A stretch of 64,000 bases of DNA. It comes from an uncultured Alistipes sp. Lineage in GTDB: Bacteria; Bacteroidota; Bacteroidia; Bacteroidales; Rikenellaceae. The stretch covers positions 496,001-560,000 of the forward strand of contig CANQDE010000001.1 in NCBI GenBank assembly GCA_947591475.1, written 5' to 3'. This document shows, piece after piece, positions 23,677 through 31,928 of the stretch. The translations under genes and the position numbers were made by a program. A model generated the notes under the pieces. It ran no database searches. It was not told the origin of the DNA and worked only from the letters and a program-made list of their open reading frames with translations. How positions within the stretch are numbered: the first letter of the stretch is position 1; every line of letters begins with the position of its first letter.

Positions 23677-24888
23677 ATGGGTACGTTGTCAGTTGCATCC
23701 TCGAACTTCGTCGGGGAGAGCATTCAAAAATTCGCCGAATCCACGGGGCTCGTCGGATTCTTCGGAGCGATGGGGTGGGCCAGCATCGTCATGATCGGTG
23801 TGGCTTTCTTCCTGCTCTATTTAGCGATCCGCCACAAATTCGAGCCGCTGTTGCTTTTTACCATCGCATTCGGCATGCTGCTCACCAACCTGCCCGGGGC
23901 GAATCTCTATCATGCGGAGCTTTTTGCCGAGGGACATGTGCATTGGGGCAATTTCGTCGCCCGGGCCGGTCTGCTCGATTACCTCTATTTGGGTGTCAAA
24001 TTAGGCATCTATCCCTGTCTGATCTTCGTCGGCGTAGGGGCCATGACCGACTTCGGGCCGCTGATCGCCAACCCCAAAAGTTTTCTGTTGGGGGCGGCTG
24101 CCCAGATCGGCATCTTCATCACGTTCCTCGGCGCTTTCGCCTTGGGATTCACGCCTGAACAGGCAGGTTCCATCGGCATCATCGGCGGTGCAGACGGCCC
24201 GACAGCCATCTATCTGACCTCGAAACTCGCGCCCGAGTTGCTCGGCCCGATCGCCGTGGCAGCTTATTCTTACATGGCGCTCGTACCCGTAATCCAGCCG
24301 CCCATCATGAAGATGTTGACCACCAAGAAAGAACGCGCCATCAAGATGAAGACCTTGCGGCCGGTTTCGAAATTGGAGCGAATCCTCTTCCCGATCATCA
24401 TCGCCGTCATCATTTCGCTCTTGTTGCCAAGTGCCGCTCCGCTTATCGGATGCTTGATGCTGGGTAACTTGATGAAGGAGTGCGGCGTAGTCGACCGATT
24501 GAGCAAAACCGTACAGAACGAACTAATGAACATCGTCGTGATTTTCCTCGGACTGACGGTGGGCGCTACGGCAACGGCCGAAGCCTTCTGCAATGGCCGC
24601 ACGCTGGGAATCCTCGTTTTGGGCGTATTGGCATTCGGCATCGGTACGGCAAGCGGCGTTCTGCTGGCCAAACTGATGAATCTGTTCATCAAAGAGGGGA
24701 AAAAGATCAACCCGCTGATCGGTGCGTCGGGCGTATCGGCCGTTCCGATGGCGGCGCGCGTCGCCCAAACGGTCGGTCAGCAGGAAAATCCGAGCAACTT
24801 CCTGCTGATGCACGCCATGGGCCCGAATGTGGCCGGTGTCGTCGGTTCGGCGGTGGCTGCGGGCATTCTGCTTTCGTTCCTCGGATAG
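23677..24888 (+). CDS. mmdB: Sodium-translocating decarboxylase beta subunit
   Basis: Integral membrane subunit that decarboxylates carboxybiotin and pumps sodium ions outward, conserving energy in propionate formation. It has 403 residues with about 10 membrane segments. The conserved ion-binding region [20 protein letters not shown] and the second conserved motif [21 protein letters not shown], then [10 protein letters not shown], are present. It is the last gene of the mce-mmd operon and is followed by a terminator. OadB of oxaloacetate decarboxylase is the close alternative, but the operon partners favour methylmalonyl-CoA. Confidence 0.95.
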   Translation: MGTLSVASSNFVGESIQKFAESTGLVGFFGAMGWASIVMIGVAFFLLYLAIRHKFEPLLLFTIAFGMLLTNLPGANLYHAELFAEGHVHWGNFVARAGLLDYLYLGVKLGIYPCLIFVGVGAMTDFGPLIANPKSFLLGAAAQIGIFITFLGAFALGFTPEQAGSIGIIGGADGPTAIYLTSKLAPELLGPIAVAAYSYMALVPVIQPPIMKMLTTKKERAIKMKTLRPVSKLERILFPIIIAVIISLLLPSAAPLIGCLMLGNLMKECGVVDRLSKTVQNELMNIVVIFLGLTVGATATAEAFCNGRTLGILVLGVLAFGIGTASGVLLAKLMNLFIKEGKKINPLIGASGVSAVPMAARVAQTVGQQENPSNFLLMHAMGPNVAGVVGSAVAAGILLSFLG

Positions 24889-24907
24889 TCCGATTCGGAT
24901 CATCGGA

Positions 24908-24940
24908 AAAAGGCAGGACAGAAAACCGTCCTGCCTTTTC
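24908..24940 (+). terminator. Terminator of the mmd operon
   Basis: AAGGCAGGAC (24910-24919) pairs with GTCCTGCCTT (24928-24937) and ends in a T-run. It lies about 20 bp after mmdB. Confidence 0.85.
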
Positions 24941-25005
24941 TGCATACAACCTGCTCTTTTTTGATGTTTTTCATGCTTTTGTTTTTGCAGAACCGAAAAA
25001 ATTCG

Positions 25006-25073
25006 TACCTTTGCGCACCCGCATAAAATGCGGGAATAAGGATTACAACAAGTTAAATTAAACGTAAAACACA
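25006..25073 (+). promoter_or_regulatory. Promoter and hairpin leader of the rplM operon
   Basis: The -7 box TACCTTTG (25006-25013) is followed by a perfect 7-bp hairpin CCCGCAT/ATGCGGG (25018-25034) at the very start of the transcript. An A-rich unstructured stretch then leads to the GTG start. The hairpin may protect the 5' end or serve as a ribosomal-protein binding site. Confidence 0.5.
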
Positions 25074-25529
25074 GTGGATTCATTAAGCTACAAGACTATC
25101 TCTGCCAATGCAGCGACCGTCACCAAAGAGTGGGTGCTGATCGATGCGAACGGCGAGGTATTGGGACGTCTTGCCTCGCAGATCGCCAAGATTCTTCGAG
25201 GTAAGAACAAGCCCTGCTACACGCCCCACGCGGATTGCGGCGACTATGTGGTCGTAATCAACGCCGAGAAAGTGAAGCTCACGGGCAAAAAGATGACCGA
25301 TAAGGTCTACACACGACACACGGGTTATCCCGGAGGCCAGCGTTACGCTACCCCCGCCGATTACCTGGCTAAAAAACCGACGTTCCTGATCGAAAAGGCC
25401 GTAAAGGGCATGTTGCCCCGCACGCGATTGGGAGCCGTCCTTCTGAAAAATCTGAAGGTTTATGCCGGTGAGGAGCATCCTCATGCCGCACAGAGCCCGA
25501 AGACCGTCAAATTAAACGAAATCAAGTAA
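25074..25529 (+). CDS. rplM: 50S ribosomal protein L13
   Basis: Large-subunit ribosomal protein that acts early in 50S assembly. The 151-residue protein shows the L13 signature: WVLIDANGEVLGRLASQIAK, then LRGKNKPCYTPHADCGDYVV, KVYTRHTGYPGG and the C-terminal LKVYAGEEHPHAAQSP. It starts with GTG. The N-terminus (MDSLSYKTISANA) is slightly extended as in other Bacteroidota. It is paired with rpsI as in nearly all bacteria. Confidence 0.97.
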   Translation: MDSLSYKTISANAATVTKEWVLIDANGEVLGRLASQIAKILRGKNKPCYTPHADCGDYVVVINAEKVKLTGKKMTDKVYTRHTGYPGGQRYATPADYLAKKPTFLIEKAVKGMLPRTRLGAVLLKNLKVYAGEEHPHAAQSPKTVKLNEIK

Positions 25530-25538
25530 AAGAGTATT

Positions 25539-25925
25539 ATGGAAGTTGTAAACACCGTAGGTCGCCGTAAGGCTGCTGTGGCTCGCGTATTCGTGAAGCC
25601 GGGTAAGGGTCAGATTACGATCAACCATAAGGAGCTTGCCACCTATTTTCCGCTCGAAATTCTCCAGTTTCAGGTAAAACAGCCGTTGCTGGCTACCAAC
25701 ACGGCCGAGAATTACGACATCGCCATCAATCTGGACGGCGGCGGCATCAAAGGTCAGGCAGAGGCTGCCCGTCTGGGCATCGCACGCGCTCTTTGCGAAA
25801 TCGACGCCGAAATGCGTCCGGTTCTGAAAAAGGCCGGATTCCTGACGCGCGATCCTCGTGAGGTTGAACGTAAGAAGCCCGGTCAGCCCGGAGCACGTCG
25901 CAAGTTCCAGTTCAGCAAGCGTTAA
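25539..25925 (+). CDS. rpsI: 30S ribosomal protein S9
   Basis: Small-subunit protein whose C-terminal tail reaches the P-site tRNA. It has 128 residues. VGRRKAAVARVFVKPGKGQI at the N-terminus and the basic tail ending QFSKR are diagnostic, and GQAEAARLGIARAL is conserved. The gene follows rplM by 9 bp. A 180-bp structured leader separates it from rpsB. Confidence 0.97.
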   Translation: MEVVNTVGRRKAAVARVFVKPGKGQITINHKELATYFPLEILQFQVKQPLLATNTAENYDIAINLDGGGIKGQAEAARLGIARALCEIDAEMRPVLKKAGFLTRDPREVERKKPGQPGARRKFQFSKR

Positions 25926-26105
25926 TATCGCAGACGACCGGAATTTCGGCAAAGCACGGCGAGGTTTTCGAAACCGGAACGACCGACAGCGCAAGCTGTT
26001 ATTACCTTTCGGTTGCCGAGCCGCGGAAAACCCCTCGGGATCGGACCGATCCGCTACCCGTAGGGTTGCAGAAAAGAGAATTAAACCAAACAAACCAGAA
26101 TTAAC
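25926..26105 (+). promoter_or_regulatory. Structured rpsI-rpsB intergenic leader (candidate r-protein leader)
   Basis: The 180-nt spacer holds several clear hairpins. GGTTT/AAACC lies at 25963-25975. ACAGC-GCAA-GCTGT with a GNRA-type loop lies at 25986-25999. A long composite stem at 26032-26065 contains the palindrome GGATCGGACCGATCC, with CGGG/CCCG or CCCT/AGGG as outer pairs. The last 40 nt are A-rich and open. Autogenous control of rpsB by S2 is known in other phyla. Here it is inferred from position and structure only. Confidence 0.5.
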
Positions 26106-26999
26106 ATGTCTCGTACAGATTTTAATACCTTATTGGAAGCCGGCGCGCACTTCGGACACCTGAAGCGCAAATGGAACCCCAAAATGGCTCCTTACATCTT
26201 CATGGAGAAGAACGGCATCCATATCATCGACCTGCACAAAACCGTACTGAAAGTCGATGAAGCGGCCGCAGCCATCAAACAGATCGCCAAGAGCGGTCGC
26301 CGCGTGCTGTTCGTCGCCACGAAAAAGCAGGCCAAGGAGATCGTTGCCGAAAAGGTGGCAGCCGTCGGAATGCCTTACGTTACCGAACGCTGGGCAGGCG
26401 GTATGCTGACGAACTTCCCCACCATCCGCAAAGCCGTCAAGAAAATGGCCACTATCGACAAGATGACCAATGACGGTACGTTCGATAATTTCTCGAAGCG
26501 CGAAAAACTCCAGATCGCCCGCCAGCGTGCGAAGTTGGAGAAGAACCTCGGTTCCATCGCCGATCTGACCCGTCTGCCCGCCGCGCTGTTCGTCGTCGAC
26601 GTACAGAAAGAGGCCAATGCCGTGAAAGAGGCGAAACGGTTGAGCATCCCCGTATTTGCAATGGTTGATACTTGTTGTGATCCGACCGACATTGATTACG
26701 TTATACCTGCAAATGACGATGCCGCCAAATCGATCGCCGTTATCGTAGACGCCATGTGCGCCGCAATCGCCGAAGGTACCGAGGAACGCCGTCTCGAAAA
26801 GGAGAAGGAGGCCCAAGAAGCCGAAGCATCGGCCGAAGCCGCTCCCCGCAAGGAGGGCAAGCCCCGCATCAAGAAAGCGGTGAAAGCGATGGTCGACGCC
26901 GAAGAAGAGGCAGTGAAAGAGGTCGTTGCGGCTGTCGAAACTCCGTATGAGGAGCCGGCGAACCCAGAAGAACCCGCAACGCCCGAACAGGCCGAATAA
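26106..26999 (+). CDS. rpsB: 30S ribosomal protein S2 with extended C-terminal tail
   Basis: Small-subunit protein that joins late and helps recruit S1. The core is unmistakable: LLEAGAHFGHLKRKWNPKM, then RVLFVATKKQAKEIV, ERWAGGMLTNFPTIRK and DTCCDPTDIDYVIPANDDA. The protein is 297 residues, about 55 more than E. coli S2. The surplus is an Ala/Glu/Lys/Pro-rich tail that begins after the EKEKEAQEAEAS segment. Such tails occur in Bacteroidota, and the role is unknown. rpsB-tsf order is the usual one. Confidence 0.96.
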   Translation: MSRTDFNTLLEAGAHFGHLKRKWNPKMAPYIFMEKNGIHIIDLHKTVLKVDEAAAAIKQIAKSGRRVLFVATKKQAKEIVAEKVAAVGMPYVTERWAGGMLTNFPTIRKAVKKMATIDKMTNDGTFDNFSKREKLQIARQRAKLEKNLGSIADLTRLPAALFVVDVQKEANAVKEAKRLSIPVFAMVDTCCDPTDIDYVIPANDDAAKSIAVIVDAMCAAIAEGTEERRLEKEKEAQEAEASAEAAPRKEGKPRIKKAVKAMVDAEEEAVKEVVAAVETPYEEPANPEEPATPEQAE

Positions 27000-27042
27000 T
27001 CGCGGCTTTTGAAAAAAGTTGTTAACGTAAACACGAAAAACC

Positions 27043-27873
27043 ATGGAAATCAAAGCTGCAGATGTAATGAAGCTCCGTAAGATGACCGGCGCCGGCATGA
27101 TGGACTGCAAGAAAGCCCTCATCGAAGCCGAAGGCGATTACGACCGAGCTCAAGACATTATCCGCGAAAAAGGAAAGCTCGTCGTTGCCAAACGTGCCGA
27201 TCGTACGGCTACCGAAGGCGTCGTCGTTACGAAAATCGTCGGACAAAAGGCCTATATTCTGTGTCTGGCTTGCGAAACCGACTTCGTGGCTCAGAACGCA
27301 GAGTATGCCGCTTCGGCCAATGCCATGTTGGAAGTAGCTGTCGCAGCTGATGCTGCCGACCGCGATGCCCTGCTGGCTACGAAGAACGCCGAAGGCCATA
27401 CCGTCGAGGAGATGGTAACCGAGAAATCCGGACAGACCGGCGAGAAGATCGAATTGGCCTATTATGCCCGCATCGAGGCTCCTTACTGCGCTGCCTACGT
27501 TCACTTCAACAAAAAATTGGGTACGGTTCTCGGCTTCAACAAAGAGGTTCCCGCCGAAGTCGCCCATACGGTGGCCATGCAGGCTACGGCTATGGCTCCC
27601 GTATCGATCGACGAGGCGGATTGCCCGGCCGATGTCGTGGAACACGAGCGCAAGATCGCGATCGAGGCCATGAAACAGGATCCGAAAAACGCCAACAAAC
27701 CCGAAGAGATTCTTGCGAAGATCGCCGAAGGCAAGATGCGCAAGTTCTACGAGGAAAATACGCTGTTAAATCAGGTGGTTGTCGGCGAGAAGGAGACCAT
27801 CGCCGAATATATCCATAAGGCCGACAAAGAGGCTACGGTGATCGCCTACAAACGCTTCGCATTGGGCGAATAG
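27043..27873 (+). CDS. tsf: Elongation factor Ts
   Basis: Nucleotide-exchange factor for EF-Tu. The 276 residues carry the N-terminal UBA-like motif VMKLRKMTGAGMMDCKKAL and the TDFVAQN motif (CETDFVAQNAEYA) needed for EF-Tu contact. The C-terminal ENTLLNQVVVGEKETIAEYI is also typical. It follows rpsB by 43 bp and ends the operon, with a terminator shortly after. Confidence 0.97.
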   Translation: MEIKAADVMKLRKMTGAGMMDCKKALIEAEGDYDRAQDIIREKGKLVVAKRADRTATEGVVVTKIVGQKAYILCLACETDFVAQNAEYAASANAMLEVAVAADAADRDALLATKNAEGHTVEEMVTEKSGQTGEKIELAYYARIEAPYCAAYVHFNKKLGTVLGFNKEVPAEVAHTVAMQATAMAPVSIDEADCPADVVEHERKIAIEAMKQDPKNANKPEEILAKIAEGKMRKFYEENTLLNQVVVGEKETIAEYIHKADKEATVIAYKRFALGE

Positions 27874-27892
27874 TTTCAGCGAAAACGTTCCG

Positions 27893-27927
27893 AAAAAAGG
27901 AGATCTTTTCAAAAAAGACCTCCTTTT
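27893..27927 (+). terminator. Bidirectional terminator between tsf and the addA-like gene
   Basis: An A-rich arm with AAAAAGGAG pairs with CTCCTTTTT around a TTTTC/AAAAGA core. Runs of A and T on both sides would allow termination from either strand, as expected for convergent genes. Confidence 0.75.
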
Positions 27928-27945
27928 TCATGCACTCACAGCCGT

Positions 27946-30900
27946 TCAATCGTCCGCTTCGACCTTCACGATTTCCCCTTGCTTGACATACCACAGATAC
28001 CCGTCGCATTCGGTATATCCCATGCCACGAATCAAATCCATGTACCGGTGAATCTGACGCCGATAAGCGGCCTCTTTGCCTTCGCGTTGGCCGAATTTAT
28101 AATCGACAACGATAGCCCGGCTCCCTTTCAACATCACGCGATCAGGACGTCTTATGAAATCTTCGTCGGAAAAGGTCGTAAGGCCGGATATGGGCCGAAT
28201 AATCGTATTTTCATTCCGCACGCAATCCCAACTGCCGTCGAACCATTCGCGCACGAGCGGATTTTCGAACGCTCGGTCGATCATTTGCCGTAAGGCAGCG
28301 GCATCTGCATCAGAAAGCAGGGCATCGTCGTACATATTTTCGACGGCCCGACGAATATCGTCGATCGTCGCCGCATCCTGAAATGCCTTATGCATCAGAA
28401 TTCCGAGATTGCGTGGCGACAGTTCTCGCTCGCCCGCTTCGAAATAGCGTTGCGACGGCAACTTCAACTGTAAATCGGATGGGGCCGTAGGGTAGTTCCT
28501 CAATACGATATGCTCCGGCTTTTCCGCATCGCGATCCGCTGCCACCGGCCCCGTAAATTCACCGAACTCGAAACGATCGTGGGATTCGCCGGCCGATTCT
28601 TCGAGCGCCTGCCATAACAATGCGCCCGCATGGGTCGGTGTTTTGTCCGTACCGGTCTGCGGAATGAAGACATGCAACGATTCCGCCGCCCGGGTCAACG
28701 CCACATAAAGCAGATTGAGGTTGTCCACATGGGCAAAAACCCGTTCGCGATAATACTCCGTCGAAAAATCCGATTCGGACATCGTTTTCCCGTACCGGAC
28801 CGGAAAGCGTCCGATTTCGGCCGTACTGCCCTGCGCTTCGGCCCAAACGATATTCGGGCTCCAACCCTGACTTTTAGGCTCCAACGACCATGAACAATAG
28901 GGAATGATGACCGCTTTGCGTTCGAGCCCTTTCGCCTTGTGGATCGTCATGATTTCGACGGCCGTTTCACTCCGTTCGATCGAAAGCGACTGCGCCGAAC
29001 CCTGTTCCTCCCACCAGCGCAGGAAAAGCGGAATATCGGCAATGCGGTCGGAACAGAACGCGATCAGTTGTTCGTGAATGGCTTGCAGATAGGCCGTCTG
29101 GTTCTCGGCGGTTTGCAATTCATAGCGCATCACGATTCGTTCGAAGGCCTCTTCGGGCGACAACAACTGCAATGAACGGAAAAAGCCGCGTTCCTCCTCG
29201 CACAACGGAGCTTCGAAGGGGCGACCGAGAAAATGGTTGTAGTTGGCCCGGCTGAGCGAATCCTCGCTGTTCGTTGCAAGCCGCATCGCCGACACGATGA
29301 AGGTACACACCGGAGCGGTTCCGATGCGCAAAGCCTCGCGCGTCATCACCTCGAACCGATAACGATCGTCCGTATTTCTCCGTTTGAAATCGAGCAGTTC
29401 GGCCGCAATGCGCGCACCATCGACCGCACCCCGCACCAAAATCAAGATATCGCATGGACGGAACCCCTTGTCCATCAATCGGCAGATGCGTTCCACGACC
29501 GGCGGTTTCTCGTCGTACAATTCGACCGAGACATAACCCGCATACTCTTTTCGGCGACGCGGATGTTGTTCATGATTCCGGTAGGCTTCTACCAACGTAT
29601 CGCGCAGTCGCTCCGCCTCATCCGCAGGCAACGCATGCTGGGCCTGCGCCTTTTCGAGCATCGCATTGAGCTGTCGATTATCGGACGTAACCATGCGTCC
29701 GATCACCCGATTGTTGAACTCCACGACCACGGGCAGGCTCCGGAAATTGTCCTGCAAACTGACCACCTCGGTATTCTCCGGCCCCAAGGCTTCGCGCGCT
29801 CCGTAACGAAGAATTTTCCAGTCGCCGCCCCGCCAGCGGTAGATCGACTGCTTGATGTCGCCGACAATGAAAACCGAAGTCTGTTCGACCTGCGACAGCG
29901 CATTTCGCAAAAGCGGCAGAAAATTCTCCCACTCCTTGATCGACGTGTCTTGAAATTCGTCGATCATGAAACGTTCGAAGCGATTCCCGACCTTTTCGTA
30001 AATGAACGGCGCATCGTTGTGGTCGATGAATTCCGAAAGGATGTACTTCGTCTCCGACAGGAGCATCAGATTCTGTTCGTCGCACATGCGCTGCACACGG
30101 GCATACAGATCGGACAACAGCGCAAAGCTGCGATAATTGTCCCGCAAGAGGGTAGCGGTGTTCCATTGACGGATATTCCGGTCATAGATTTCGCACACCG
30201 TATGCAACAGCGGTTGCAGCTGCGCGACATAATCCGCAGCCGGCGATTTCGCATTGCACCAACCGGCCGTCGACTGACTTTGGTTGCGGACGGTGGTGCC
30301 GTATGCCACGATTTCGCCCGCAGCGACTTCCCGCAGATATTTGACCGGAAAGCCCCGCGTGAAATCTTTCTCGGAAAGCCCTGTCCCCTCGATAATCGCA
30401 AGCGCCCGCTGGGCCGTCTCGCGCATTTGGCGTTTCGTCTTTTCGGCCTGAGCGAGCGCATCCCGCACGATGCGGGCCAGCTCCTCTTTCGAGCGCATCG
30501 AAGCGAGCGTCTCCTTGTTCTTCTCCTTGAACAGCTCCTTGCCCAACGAAAGAATCCCGTTGCGGATGTCCCATCCGCTGCCGTCGTCGATGCGCTCCTG
30601 CACGAAACCGGTCAACCAACGCAACAACTCCTTATCGACCGTAATCTCGTCGATCAATGCGTCGGCGCTTTTGGCCAGCACCGAAGCCGTCTCGATTTCG
30701 ATATTGTAATTGAGGTCGATGCCCAATTCCTTGATAAAAGCACGAAGAATCCGTTGAAAAAAGGTGTCGATCGTCAACACCGTAAAGCGCGAATAGTCAT
30801 GCAGTATTTTCGAACGGGCTTCGGCCGCCCGCTTGCGCACGGTCGCAACGTCCAGATTCAATTCACGGCAAAGCGAGGTCAGATAAGGGCTATCCGCACC

Positions 30901-31086
30901 GGAAGCCAATCGGTGAATCTCTTTCAGAATGCGCGATTTCATCTCCTCGGTGGCCTTGTTCGTGAAGGTTACGGCCAAAATGTGCCGATACAGAGCGGGT
31001 TGCTCTACGACATCGTGCACATACTTGTAGGCTAATTGATAGGTCTTGCCCGACCCTGCGCTCGCATTGAGAATTTTCGCTTTCAC
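27946..31086 (-). CDS. AddA/RecB-like helicase-nuclease (UvrD superfamily)
   Basis: Double-strand-break processing enzyme with a UvrD/Rep helicase and a C-terminal RecB-family nuclease, 1046 residues. Visible motifs are Walker A NASAGSGKTYQLA (residues 7-19), FTNKATEEMKSRI, the DEFQDT box IDEFQDTSIKEWENF, VGDIKQSIYRWRGGD and MTIHKAKGLERKAV. The nuclease core is near the end (RRPDRVM, then VVDYKFGQREG). It is transcribed away from the AddB-like gene at 31929, with a DUF2807 gene between. It probably works with that protein in recombinational repair. Confidence 0.92.
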   Translation of the reverse strand: MKAKILNASAGSGKTYQLAYKYVHDVVEQPALYRHILAVTFTNKATEEMKSRILKEIHRLASGADSPYLTSLCRELNLDVATVRKRAAEARSKILHDYSRFTVLTIDTFFQRILRAFIKELGIDLNYNIEIETASVLAKSADALIDEITVDKELLRWLTGFVQERIDDGSGWDIRNGILSLGKELFKEKNKETLASMRSKEELARIVRDALAQAEKTKRQMRETAQRALAIIEGTGLSEKDFTRGFPVKYLREVAAGEIVAYGTTVRNQSQSTAGWCNAKSPAADYVAQLQPLLHTVCEIYDRNIRQWNTATLLRDNYRSFALLSDLYARVQRMCDEQNLMLLSETKYILSEFIDHNDAPFIYEKVGNRFERFMIDEFQDTSIKEWENFLPLLRNALSQVEQTSVFIVGDIKQSIYRWRGGDWKILRYGAREALGPENTEVVSLQDNFRSLPVVVEFNNRVIGRMVTSDNRQLNAMLEKAQAQHALPADEAERLRDTLVEAYRNHEQHPRRRKEYAGYVSVELYDEKPPVVERICRLMDKGFRPCDILILVRGAVDGARIAAELLDFKRRNTDDRYRFEVMTREALRIGTAPVCTFIVSAMRLATNSEDSLSRANYNHFLGRPFEAPLCEEERGFFRSLQLLSPEEAFERIVMRYELQTAENQTAYLQAIHEQLIAFCSDRIADIPLFLRWWEEQGSAQSLSIERSETAVEIMTIHKAKGLERKAVIIPYCSWSLEPKSQGWSPNIVWAEAQGSTAEIGRFPVRYGKTMSESDFSTEYYRERVFAHVDNLNLLYVALTRAAESLHVFIPQTGTDKTPTHAGALLWQALEESAGESHDRFEFGEFTGPVAADRDAEKPEHIVLRNYPTAPSDLQLKLPSQRYFEAGERELSPRNLGILMHKAFQDAATIDDIRRAVENMYDDALLSDADAAALRQMIDRAFENPLVREWFDGSWDCVRNENTIIRPISGLTTFSDEDFIRRPDRVMLKGSRAIVVDYKFGQREGKEAAYRRQIHRYMDLIRGMGYTECDGYLWYVKQGEIVKVEADD

Positions 31087-31110
31087 GCTCCGATTTTTCG
31101 TTTATCGTAG

Positions 31111-31118
31111 TAAAAGTA
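31111..31118 (-). promoter_or_regulatory. -7-like box of the addA-like gene
   Basis: TACTTTTA on the minus strand approximates TAnnTTTN and lies 25 bp upstream of the ATG at 31086. The -33 element is not clear. Confidence 0.4.
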
Positions 31119-31196
31119 CGAAACAAATCGCGAACAACCGCCCCGAATCCCGATTATTTTTGTAATTTAGCATCGTATTTAACCATTCACACCATC

Positions 31197-31916
31197 ATGA
31201 AGAGACTCATCCTGTGCGCCGTTGCGCTGTTATTCGTATCCGCTTGTTTCGCCCAGACCGTCGAGCCGGTCGACCCCCAACGTTCGGCATCCGAAAAAAG
31301 CGAGTGGCTCCAATCCTTTTCGGCCGTGAACATCGAAGCGCCGATCGAAGTTACGTTCATACGCATTCCCGACAACGAAGCGCCGAAAATCGTCTACGAT
31401 ACCAAAGGCTCCTATACGACGAAATTTCGCTTCGAAGTCAAAAATCGGGTGTTGCGCATCAACGAGCGGGCCGATTCGCGGCGTCCCGAACAAACGAAAG
31501 TTACGATCTACTACAATACGTTGGACGCCCTTTCGATTACCGACGCTGCCGCCACCTTCCGTGAACCGATTACCGCCAAACTCTTTGACCTTAACATCGG
31601 AGCACGCGCCTCGTTGACTGCTACGCTCGATGTGAAAGATCTGAACATGGAACTCACCGGCCGCAGCTCCGCCAAATTGGACGGTACGGTACGTTATCTG
31701 ACCCTCTACGTCGCGAACGGTACGGTCGACGGGATTGGTCTGGAAGCGATGGCTGCCCGGGTCAACGTAACCTCCGGCGGTTCCGTAACGCTCGATGTTA
31801 CGGAGCGCTTGGAGGCCACGACCTCTACGAACGGTACGATCAACTACAAAACAGAGCCCCCTATCGTTCGGGGCGGTATGCGATTCATGGGCGGCAACAT
31901 CGAACAGGCCCGATAA
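31197..31916 (+). CDS. Exported DUF2807 (head-GIN) protein
   Basis: Secreted protein of 239 residues with a signal peptide ending SACFAQ. The body is a right-handed beta-helix-like domain of the DUF2807/head-GIN family: FSAVNIEAPIEVTFI, then DALSITDAAATF, LNMELTGRSSAKLDG and the closing GSVTLDVTERLEATTSTNG. These are putative surface adhesin or envelope proteins. It starts the plus-strand unit that continues, after 12 bp, into the AddB-like nuclease. The pairing with DNA repair is probably positional rather than functional. Confidence 0.85.
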   Translation: MKRLILCAVALLFVSACFAQTVEPVDPQRSASEKSEWLQSFSAVNIEAPIEVTFIRIPDNEAPKIVYDTKGSYTTKFRFEVKNRVLRINERADSRRPEQTKVTIYYNTLDALSITDAAATFREPITAKLFDLNIGARASLTATLDVKDLNMELTGRSSAKLDGTVRYLTLYVANGTVDGIGLEAMAARVNVTSGGSVTLDVTERLEATTSTNGTINYKTEPPIVRGGMRFMGGNIEQAR

Positions 31917-31928
31917 CGACGACGCATC

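Noticed and set aside
26032..26065. Rho-independent terminator between rpsI and rpsB
   Set aside because: The hairpin is strong but no T-run follows, and rpsB continues the operon, so it is described as a leader structure instead.
29233..31035. 600-codon frame antisense to the addA-like gene
   Set aside because: Low-complexity His/Arg-rich product opposite a well-supported helicase. No evidence of its own expression signals.
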